Below are positions 6,521 to 12,223 of a stretch of 12,223 nt of DNA, piece by piece. Numbering within the stretch: position 1 is the stretch's first letter; each line of letters opens with the position of its first letter. A program made the translations under genes and the position numbers. The DNA lies in NCBI GenBank assembly GCA_009885515.1, contig VFKO01000492.1, positions 1-12,223 of the forward strand. Reading direction: 5' to 3'. The stretch comes from Rhodobiaceae bacterium. GTDB lineage: Bacteria > Pseudomonadota > Alphaproteobacteria > Micropepsales > Micropepsaceae. The notes under the pieces were generated by a model. That model ran no database searches, was not told the origin of the DNA, and saw only the letters and a list, made by a program, of their open reading frames with translations.

Positions 6521-7192
6521 ATGGCCACGCGACCAACCGCATACCGAGGTTCCGGCGGAACTCTGGCGTCAATGGCTGCCGTCTTTCAGGACTTCGGACG
6601 CGCCTGGCTCGGCTATGCGCTCATCGCGCTCGTGATCGCCTGCATCACCAATGGCATTTACGGAATCCCGCTGTGGCAAGTCGCAGACGTGACGTTGGCG
6701 CTGATGCTGTTCTTCGTCGGACTAATTGCTTCGCTTACAGTGATGGCCGGCATCATTGACATCGTGGGCGGCGAAATTGGTGTCGCTCTCGCACGCATCA
6801 TCGGCCTGGCGCTGCTTGTGTTCCTGCCTTTCGCTGCGATCAGTGGCTATGTGGTTTATGGCTGGCTGGGTGGCGGCAGTATTGCCGGCACGTCGTTTGT
6901 CTATGACGGGTTCGTGGGCATGCTTGTGAAGGCTTACGAATTACTGGCCAAAAGCGCCGGAGATTTTCTCGGCGTCATCGCGACAGTCAAAACGCCCGAA
7001 GGTTCCGTGACAAAGACAGATCTCAACCGCTTACTCGATTACGTCATGATCGCCAGTGTATTGATTGCCATGGCGGGGCTCATGATCGGGCGAACACGTG
7101 CCGCCTTCACGGCCGACGGCACGCTGGGTTCAAACCTCTTTCCAATCTGGCGCGCCGCGACGATCCGCTGGCTTTCTGTAGTTGCGGTTTAA
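6521..7192 (+). CDS. Unrecognised four-helix membrane protein
   Basis: I do not recognise this protein. From ATG 6521 it has 223 residues with four probable membrane helices (about 29-48, 56-80, 87-113, 172-190). The stretch between the third and fourth helices (114-171) is mostly polar and includes AYELLAKSAGDFLGVI (138-153) and TKTDLNRLLDYVM (164-176). A short Gly-rich piece GWLGGGS (114-120) follows helix 3. The start is uncertain: ATG 6521 has AAAGGGCGG at about 6504-6512; GTG 6383 and ATG 6404, 6447 or 6572 are in frame. I chose 6521 for its ribosome site and because the first helix follows soon after. It stands 181 bases after the SDR, so it may have its own promoter. Its stop overlaps that of the convergent SDR on a shared TTAA. 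Codon pattern and hydrophobicity make it a real gene; the function is unknown. Confidence 0.72.
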   Translation: MATRPTAYRGSGGTLASMAAVFQDFGRAWLGYALIALVIACITNGIYGIPLWQVADVTLALMLFFVGLIASLTVMAGIIDIVGGEIGVALARIIGLALLVFLPFAAISGYVVYGWLGGGSIAGTSFVYDGFVGMLVKAYELLAKSAGDFLGVIATVKTPEGSVTKTDLNRLLDYVMIASVLIAMAGLMIGRTRAAFTADGTLGSNLFPIWRAATIRWLSVVAV

Positions 7193-8091
7193 CTCCCGCT
7201 TATCCGCGCAAAAAATTTCTGCGTCTGCTCGCCGCCCATGAAATAGGCTTTTGAGCCAGTCATGTCCGAAATCTTCGACCAGTTCTCGGCGACGCTTTCC
7301 GCTGTCAGGTTTTGCTGACCCAGGAAGGCGCCATTGGATTCGAAAATCTGCGCCACAGCAAAGGCGCCACCACCTGCGGCCAAAACCACACCTGTCGGCG
7401 CGTCTTCGCTGACCAGATAGATTACGCCGGGCGTCACAAACTCGGGTTTCAGTGCTTCCAGTGCCGCTGGTGGCATGAGGTTTTCGGTCATGCGCGTACC
7501 GGCAACGGGTGCCAGAGCGTTAACCCGGATATTGTCCTTCTGTCCTTCGAGCTTCAATGTGTTCATGAAGCCGACAAGACCCAGTTTTGCCGCGCCGTAA
7601 TTCGACTGGCCGAAATTTCCATAAAGCCCGGACGAGGAGGTGGTCATGACGATGCGGCCATATTGTTGGGTTTTCATGGTCTCCCAGCACGCCTTGGTCA
7701 CCTTGACTGATCCCACAAGATGCACGTCGAGCACGAACGTAAAGTCCTTGATCTCCATCTTGGTAAAACTTTTATCGCGCAGCACACCCGCGTTGTTCAC
7801 GAGAATGTCGATGCGCCCGAAGGCCTCCAGCGTCTGCTTGACCAAACCCGCGACACCGGCGTCGTCGGTCACCGAAGCGCCATTCGCAATTGCCGTTCCG
7901 CCAAATGCCTTTATCTCTTCAACGACTTTCAGTGCCGCATCCGACGATCCGCCCGAGCCATCGACCGTGCCGCCCAGATCATTGATGACTACCTTGGCCC
8001 CGCGCCGCGCCAATTCGAGCGCGTGTGCACGGCCCAAACCGCCGCCTGCACCGGTTACAATCGCGACTTTTCCGTCAAATCGAATGGACAT
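7189..8091 (-). CDS. Short-chain dehydrogenase, MFE-2-like (3R)-hydroxyacyl-CoA dehydrogenase type
   Basis: A 300-residue SDR closely resembling the dehydrogenase domain of peroxisomal multifunctional enzyme type 2 (HSD17B4/Fox2), which oxidises (3R)-hydroxyacyl-CoA to 3-ketoacyl-CoA. Seen are TGAGGGLG (13-20), Asp38 in VVINDLGG (favours NAD over NADP), NNAG (99-102), the catalytic segment TTSSSGLYGNFGQSNYGAAK (150-169) with Ser152/153, Tyr165 and Lys169, and the MFE-2-like LKLEGQKDNIRVNALAP (179-195) and MTENLMPP. The C-terminal part (250-297: AENWSKISDM, FFARIS) also matches that group. Unlike MFE-2 it carries no hydratase or sterol-carrier domain, so it is a stand-alone enzyme. ATG at 8091 follows GAGGAAA about eight bases upstream. 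It is the last gene of a minus-strand run but 75 bases from the gene before, so a promoter of its own is possible. The assignment to this reaction is by family, not proven. Confidence 0.9.
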   Translation of the reverse strand: MSIRFDGKVAIVTGAGGGLGRAHALELARRGAKVVINDLGGTVDGSGGSSDAALKVVEEIKAFGGTAIANGASVTDDAGVAGLVKQTLEAFGRIDILVNNAGVLRDKSFTKMEIKDFTFVLDVHLVGSVKVTKACWETMKTQQYGRIVMTTSSSGLYGNFGQSNYGAAKLGLVGFMNTLKLEGQKDNIRVNALAPVAGTRMTENLMPPAALEALKPEFVTPGVIYLVSEDAPTGVVLAAGGGAFAVAQIFESNGAFLGQQNLTAESVAENWSKISDMTGSKAYFMGGEQTQKFFARISGS

Positions 8092-8166
8092 AGGGGTTTC
8101 CTCAGATTGCTGCAGTTGCGAGATGGAAAGCTTTTAGCCCTGCTTCACTCTGGAAATCAACCCAGT

Positions 8167-8532
8167 TCAAAGCCGTACGCCAAAGCGCGCGGCGATTACG
8201 ATTGTGATCAGATAGAGAGCGGCTGTGAGCGCGCACGAGACGGCGAGTGCCAGCCAAAACGACACGCCCGATCTCAACATCAGCGGCAATGCAAGGAACA
8301 TTGGCAAGGATGGCAACACATACCAAAACGTCGCCTCCGCATGATCGGCAATGCGCGCCGTGTCGCCGGTTTCACGCCACAGCCAAATTATCGCCAGCAA
8401 AGAGACCAGCGGCAACGACGCCACAAACGCTCCGAACGCCGGACTGCGCTTCGCGATCTCCGACACCGCCATAATGATGAGGCCGGACAACAGGGATTTG
8501 AAAATGAGGTACCACATGGAGAAGAAACCCAT
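8167..8532 (-). CDS. DUF3147 family inner-membrane protein
   Basis: A 121-residue integral membrane protein with four probable helices (about 7-25, 33-52, 67-87, 92-115). The pattern MAVSEIAKRSPAFGAFVASLPLVSLLAIIWLW (21-52), split by a short polar turn, and the following RETGD plus FWYVLPSLPMFLALPL are what I know from DUF3147 proteins, whose function is unknown. Length is normal for the family. Two starts are possible: ATG 8532 (MGFFSMW) and ATG 8517 (MWYLIF); neither has a good Shine-Dalgarno. The frame stays open upstream to 8727, but that part overlaps the preceding gene and lacks family similarity, so I left it out. It sits 49 bases after the five-helix membrane protein gene and may be cotranscribed. 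Confidence 0.8.
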   Translation of the reverse strand: MGFFSMWYLIFKSLLSGLIIMAVSEIAKRSPAFGAFVASLPLVSLLAIIWLWRETGDTARIADHAEATFWYVLPSLPMFLALPLMLRSGVSFWLALAVSCALTAALYLITIVIAARFGVRL

Positions 8533-8581
8533 CTGAGCGTCGCTTTGACTTAGGTACGCTAACCAACGTGGGTCGCGTGCG

Positions 8582-9115
8582 CTACTGCGCATCCCTCGGC
8601 CTACCGCGTGCGGCTTCGTCAGCGACGAGTATAATGCGGTAAAATAGTGACAGCATGACGAAGAGGGAATGAAACAGAGCAAAAAAGTAAGCTCCCTTGC
8701 CTGAGATCGCACCCGCTGTGGCAACAATATTCAGCGAAATTGCGACTGCTGCCAGCATTACCAGGACCACAAGCGTTGAGTTCGAAAAGCCGCGCCTGGT
8801 CAGCAGCGTCATTTGCATAACATGTGAGATGGCTGAAGCAATTGCCCATCCCAAGGTGACCGCAGCGATCATGTTGCAGAATTGCCAACGCGTCTGCGGC
8901 AGGACTTCTAGTGCGTCGATGATGACCGGTAATAGTGCCAGTATCGTGATGTAAATCGCGTTGACGACCATACTTCGCATTCGAAATGAGATGATTTCTG
9001 ACGAAGCCGGAGCTGCACTTCGGTCAATGGCGGTCACGATTCCAGAAAAACCCGCGAGTGTTATGGCGGCTGCCAAAAATCCCAGAAGAACTGCTACGTC
9101 GTTGCCAGTCAGCAC
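8582..9115 (-). CDS. Unrecognised five-helix membrane protein
   Basis: A 177-residue protein with five probable membrane helices (about 7-30, 48-67, 78-100, 113-136, 142-164) and short loops. I do not recognise a named family, though the opening pattern with LGFLAAAITLAGFSGIVTAI (11-30) resembles uncharacterised small membrane proteins of Proteobacteria. Polar residues in the loops include DRSAAPASSE (31-40) after helix 1 and TRRGFSNST (106-114) after helix 3; the C-terminus DEAARGRPRDAQ is charged and probably cytoplasmic. The start is GTG at 9115, supported by GGAGAG eight bases upstream, inside the end of the RNase D gene. With only four bases between the RNase D stop and this GTG, the two are very likely translated from one message. 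Confidence 0.8.
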   Translation of the reverse strand: MLTGNDVAVLLGFLAAAITLAGFSGIVTAIDRSAAPASSEIISFRMRSMVVNAIYITILALLPVIIDALEVLPQTRWQFCNMIAAVTLGWAIASAISHVMQMTLLTRRGFSNSTLVVLVMLAAVAISLNIVATAGAISGKGAYFFALFHSLFVMLSLFYRIILVADEAARGRPRDAQ

Positions 9116-9119
9116 GCGC

Positions 9120-10274
9120 TCAACTCTCCACCGCCACCACGACTGGCTTGCGCCCGCGGATCGTCAGAGCGATGCGGCCGTGCTTGAGTTCCAGCGCTGC
9201 ATTCCCAAAAATCTCGCGCCGCCAGCCTGAGAGGGCAGGCACGTCGGCGTTGTCGTCGGCGGCGATTTGGTCGAGGTCCGACGAAGACGCGATGAGTTTT
9301 TGCGCCACGCCGTGCTGCTCGCACTGAATTTTCAACAACACCCGCATCATGTCCCCAAGCACCGGTGGAACAGCGACCGGCGGCCCACGATCAATGTCAG
9401 GCACGGCGGAGGCCGGCAGCGCCAGTCCCGCCTTTACCGCATCGACCAAGCCTTGCGCCCCGCGCGAGCCGGCAAAGCCCCGCGGGATGCCACGCAGATT
9501 GTCGAGGTCTTCGGTCGTGACCGGTCCGTGCGCTGCGATCTCGAACAACGCTTCGTCCTTCATGACACGGCTGCGCGGCACGTTGCGCTCCTGCGCCAGG
9601 CGCTCGCGCCAGGCAGCGATTTCCATCAGCACGCCGGTGAAGCGCCGGTTGCCGCCTCGCATCTTCAACCGCCGCCACGATTCTTCCGGCTTGAGTTCGT
9701 AGGTCTCCGGCGCGCGCAACACGCCAAGCTCTTCCTCAAGCCAATGCGAGCGCCCGCTTTTTTCCAGCTGCTTGGTCAGAGCCTCATAGACGCGGCACAA
9801 GTGCGTCACGTCAGACAGCGCATAATCAAGCTGCTTGTCTGACAGCGGCCGCCGGGCCCAATCGGTGAAGCGCGACGACTTGTCGATCTGGGCATGCGCC
9901 AATTCGCGCACCAACGTCTCATAGGCCGCCGCGTCGCCAAAGCCACAGACCATGGCCGCCACCTGGGTATCAAACAGGGGGGCAGGAATCATGCCCGCCA
10001 TGTGATAGAAAATTTCGACGTCCTGGCGGGCCGCGTGAAACACTTTGATACTCACGGGTTTGGCCATGAGTTCAAAAAAGGCCTTGAGGTCGAGGCCCGG
10101 CGCCAGAGGATCTATTGCCACTGCAAAGCCCGGAATTGCTGCCTGCATCAGGCATAGTTTTGGCCAGTAAGTTGTATCGCGCATGAATTCGGTGTCGATG
10201 GCGATATAGGGCGCATCGGCAAACCGGGCACACGCCTCGGCAAGATCATCGTTGTTGTTTACGACTCTATCCAT
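9120..10274 (-). CDS. rnd: Ribonuclease D
   Basis: 3'-to-5' exoribonuclease that trims tRNA precursors and other structured RNA 3' ends in the cytoplasm, using two metal ions. The 384-residue protein has a DEDDy exonuclease domain with Exo I IDTEF (Asp27, Glu29), Exo II in KVFHAARQDVEIFYH (Asp85) and Exo III YALSDVTHL (Tyr151, Asp155), so all catalytic residues are present. An HRDC domain follows at about 208-285 (RERLAQERNVPRSRVMKDEA, 223-242, and EDLDNLRGIPRGF). The tail (about 300-380) is a second helical region as usual for bacterial RNase D. ATG at 10274 has no clear Shine-Dalgarno. The candidate -10 TATAGC lies so close to it that the message may be nearly leaderless. It heads a minus-strand run and diverges from aspS. 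Confidence 0.94.
   Translation of the reverse strand: MDRVVNNNDDLAEACARFADAPYIAIDTEFMRDTTYWPKLCLMQAAIPGFAVAIDPLAPGLDLKAFFELMAKPVSIKVFHAARQDVEIFYHMAGMIPAPLFDTQVAAMVCGFGDAAAYETLVRELAHAQIDKSSRFTDWARRPLSDKQLDYALSDVTHLCRVYEALTKQLEKSGRSHWLEEELGVLRAPETYELKPEESWRRLKMRGGNRRFTGVLMEIAAWRERLAQERNVPRSRVMKDEALFEIAAHGPVTTEDLDNLRGIPRGFAGSRGAQGLVDAVKAGLALPASAVPDIDRGPPVAVPPVLGDMMRVLLKIQCEQHGVAQKLIASSSDLDQIAADDNADVPALSGWRREIFGNAALELKHGRIALTIRGRKPVVVAVES
9124..9129 (-). promoter_or_regulatory. Ribosome binding site fixing a GTG start
   Basis: On the minus strand this reads GGAGAG, eight bases before the GTG at 9115. It lies within the last codons of the RNase D gene, so ribosomes finishing RNase D would uncover or reuse it. 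It supports the GTG start, as no good ATG lies near. Confidence 0.6.
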
Positions 10275-10282
10275 TTGACGGT

Positions 10283-10312
10283 GCTATAGCCCATGTGGAG
10301 CGGTCTTGACAG
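10283..10312 (-). promoter_or_regulatory. Candidate rnd promoter, overlapping the aspS -35
   Basis: On the minus strand CTGTCA (10312-10307) and TATAGC (10288-10283) match 4 of 6 bases each with 18 bases between. Transcription would start near 10276, two bases before the ATG. The plus-strand TTGACA shares almost the same bases. Confidence 0.3.
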
Positions 10313-10334
10313 GTTGTGACCACAGAGCCACAAG
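10306..10334 (+). promoter_or_regulatory. Candidate aspS promoter
   Basis: A perfect -35 hexamer TTGACA (10306-10311) lies in the 105-base gap before aspS. Seventeen bases on is CACAAG (10329-10334), a poor -10. The expected start site would give a leader of about 40 bases. The -35 is clear, the -10 is not. Confidence 0.35.
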
Positions 10335-10379
10335 AGGCGCCCTTTAGCAGGTCGCCGCCAAGAAACTCAAGGAACTTCC

Positions 10380-12206
10380 ATGCATCGCTATCGCACCCAT
10401 ACCTGCGGCGAATTGCGCGCCACCAGCGTGGGCAGCAGTGCTCGTATCTCTGGCTGGGTTCATCGCCGGCGCGATCATGGCGGGCTGATCTTTATCGATC
10501 TGCGCGACAATTACGGCCTCACTCAATGTGTGGTGGAGCCTGACAGTCCGGCCTTCAAGGCGGTTGACACTTTGCGGGCCGAATTCGTAGCGACTTTCAC
10601 CGGACGTGTCGTCGCGCGCCCTGGCGACACTGTTAACAAGGACCTCTCAACGGGTGAAATTGAAATTCGCATTGACGAGGTGCAAATTCAATCTGAAGCG
10701 GGCGAGTTGCCGCTGCCGGTTTTCGGCGAGCAGGACTATCCCGAAGACATTCGCCTTAAGTACCGATTTCTCGATCTGCGCCGTGATCGAATCCACAAGA
10801 ACATTCTGTTGCGCTCAAACGTGATTTCGAGCCTGCGCCGCCGCATGATCGATCAGGGCTTCACCGAGTTTCAGACGCCAATTCTGACGGCGTCCAGCCC
10901 GGAAGGGGCGCGCGACTTTCTGGTGCCGTCGCGCCTGCATCCCGGCAAGTTCTACGCCCTGCCGCAAGCCCCACAACAATTCAAGCAGTTGATCATGGTG
11001 GCGGGCTTTGACCGCTACTTCCAGATCGCGCCCTGCTTCCGCGATGAAGATGCGCGCGCCGACCGCTCGCCGGGCGAGTTTTACCAGCTTGATCTGGAGA
11101 TGAGTTTTGTCACCCAGGAAGACGTTTTCGCGGCGGTCGAGCCGGTGCTGCACGGCGTCTTCGAACAGTTCGCCAATGGCCGGAAATGCAGCCCCTTGCC
11201 ATTTGTGCGTATTCCTTATGCCGAGTCGATGCTGAAATACGGTTCTGACAAACCCGATCTGCGTAATCCCATCGTCATCGCCGACGTCAGCGCCGAGTTC
11301 GCCGACCCCAGCGTTGAGTTCAAAGCATTCAAGTCCGTGGTTGCTCAAGGCGGTGTCGTACGCGCCATTCCAGCCCCAGGGGCTGGCAGTCAGCCACGCT
11401 CGTTCTTCGACAAACTCAACGACTGGGCGCGCAGCGAAATGAAAGCGCCGGGCTTGGGTTACGTCGTCTTCGAAGACGATGGTGGAAAACTTGTCGGCAA
11501 AGGTCCGATCGCCAAGTTCATCCCCGAACCTATCCAGCAACGCATTGCCAAGGCAACGGGCGCAAAGCCCGGAGATGCCGTGTTCTTTGCGGCGGGCAAA
11601 CCTGATGCGGCGGCAAAACTAGCGGGTGCGGCTCGCATACGCATCGGCAATGAGCTCAATCTCAAAGCCGCGACGAACTACGATTTCCATTTCTGTTGGG
11701 TCGTTGACTTCCCGATGTACGAGTTCAACGAGGAAGAAAAGAAGATCGACTTCAGCCACAACCCGTTCTCGATGCCGAACTTCGAGCATGAAGCGTTCTT
11801 GAAGCTGGACCCGAAGGACGACAAAACGATCTTAGGTATCACGGCGCTCCAGTACGACATCGTTTGCAACGGCATCGAGTTGTCGTCGGGCGCGATCCGT
11901 AACCATCGCCCCGAGATCATGATCAAGGCCTTCGATATCGCAGGTTACCCGGCCGAAGTCGTTGAACAGAAATTTGGCGGCATGCTCAACGCCTTCCGGT
12001 TCGGCGCCCCGCCGCATGGCGGCACAGCGCCTGGCGTTGACCGCATCGTCATGCTGATCGCGGGCGAGGAAAACTTGCGCGAAGTGACGATGTTCCCGAT
12101 GAATCAGCGCGCCGAAGATTTGATGATGGGGGCTCCGTCCGAGCCGATGGCGAAACAGTTGCGCGAGGCGCATATCCGCGTGGTGGCGCCGGAAGCGAAA
12201 AGTTAG
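10380..12206 (+). CDS. aspS: Aspartyl-tRNA synthetase, bacterial type, probably nondiscriminating
   Basis: Charges tRNA with aspartate in the cytoplasm; essential for translation. The 608 residues match bacterial AspRS: an OB-fold anticodon-binding domain (about 1-110, with SGWVHRRRDHGGLIFIDLRD at 24-43), class II core with motif 1 (EFQTPILT, 163-170), SSPEGARDFLVPSR (172-185), motif 2 CFRDEDARADR (219-229) followed by the alphaproteobacterial-looking SPGEFYQLDLEMSF, the bacterial GAD insertion domain (about 290-425), and motif 3 GGTAPGVDRIVML (547-559). His33 in RRRDHGG equals His31 of Pseudomonas aeruginosa AspRS, a known mark of nondiscriminating enzymes; E. coli has Leu there. Such enzymes also make Asp-tRNA(Asn), which GatCAB then amidates; whether this happens here is inference. 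ATG follows AAGGA (10369-10373) at six bases. No gene follows in the 17 bases left. Confidence 0.97.
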   Translation: MHRYRTHTCGELRATSVGSSARISGWVHRRRDHGGLIFIDLRDNYGLTQCVVEPDSPAFKAVDTLRAEFVATFTGRVVARPGDTVNKDLSTGEIEIRIDEVQIQSEAGELPLPVFGEQDYPEDIRLKYRFLDLRRDRIHKNILLRSNVISSLRRRMIDQGFTEFQTPILTASSPEGARDFLVPSRLHPGKFYALPQAPQQFKQLIMVAGFDRYFQIAPCFRDEDARADRSPGEFYQLDLEMSFVTQEDVFAAVEPVLHGVFEQFANGRKCSPLPFVRIPYAESMLKYGSDKPDLRNPIVIADVSAEFADPSVEFKAFKSVVAQGGVVRAIPAPGAGSQPRSFFDKLNDWARSEMKAPGLGYVVFEDDGGKLVGKGPIAKFIPEPIQQRIAKATGAKPGDAVFFAAGKPDAAAKLAGAARIRIGNELNLKAATNYDFHFCWVVDFPMYEFNEEEKKIDFSHNPFSMPNFEHEAFLKLDPKDDKTILGITALQYDIVCNGIELSSGAIRNHRPEIMIKAFDIAGYPAEVVEQKFGGMLNAFRFGAPPHGGTAPGVDRIVMLIAGEENLREVTMFPMNQRAEDLMMGAPSEPMAKQLREAHIRVVAPEAKS

Positions 12207-12223
12207 CGCGAGGGTACGGGCGG

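Noticed and set aside
6373..6759. Alternative frame starting at TTG after GAGGAG
   Set aside because: Only three bases separate the site from TTG, and the later part is an Arg/His-rich shadow of the membrane-protein frame.
7720..8553. Plus-strand open frame of 277 codons across the SDR and DUF3147 genes
   Set aside because: It overlaps two better supported minus-strand genes, and its translation is low-complexity, rich in Arg, Gln and His.
8533..8727. N-terminal extension of the DUF3147 protein
   Set aside because: It overlaps the end of the preceding gene, and the added residues are not like the family, which is about 115-120 residues long.
10815..11540. Minus-strand open frame of 241 codons inside aspS
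   Set aside because: Entirely within a conserved essential gene on the other strand; composition is that of a shadow frame.

Overview
This is a chromosomal stretch from a bacterium that is most likely an alphaproteobacterium. Three things point that way: the aspartyl-tRNA synthetase, whose motif 2 region reads EDARADRSPGEFYQLDLE; a PleC/PdhS-like membrane histidine kinase; and a GC-rich intergenic palindrome (GGCCGGG...CCCGGCC) of a kind common in that class. Base composition looks moderately GC-rich. I cannot name the order or genus. No tRNA, rRNA, CRISPR array, phage gene or transposase is visible.

The layout has four blocks. (1) 21-3582: a PimD-like acyl-CoA dehydrogenase small subunit, a convergent orphan sensor kinase on the minus strand, then a divergent crotonase-family gene. 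(2) 3580-3846: a gene-free, highly structured repeat of about 270 bp, with nested hairpins and what look like terminal inverted repeats. (3) 3979-7192, plus strand: a tight three-gene unit (small ABM-fold protein, PimC-like acyl-CoA dehydrogenase large subunit, short-chain dehydrogenase), followed by a separate unrecognised four-helix membrane protein. (4) 7189-12206: a minus-strand run of RNase D, an unrecognised five-helix membrane protein, a DUF3147 membrane protein and an MFE-2-like short-chain dehydrogenase, with aspS diverging from RNase D on the plus strand.

Five or six genes belong to CoA-thioester catabolism: two acyl-CoA dehydrogenase subunits, a crotonase, two short-chain dehydrogenases and perhaps the ABM protein. 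This suggests beta-oxidation of an unusual acyl chain (dicarboxylate, branched, alicyclic or steroid-derived), but the substrate cannot be read from the sequence. The two dehydrogenase subunits are of types that normally form heteromers, yet here they sit 3 kb apart with other genes between. RNase D and AspRS are housekeeping genes.

I did not find a convincing new biological system. The points most worth checking are the composite repeat, the altered catalytic positions in the crotonase and both dehydrogenases, the nondiscriminating signature in AspRS, and the two convergent gene pairs that end on one shared TTAA.
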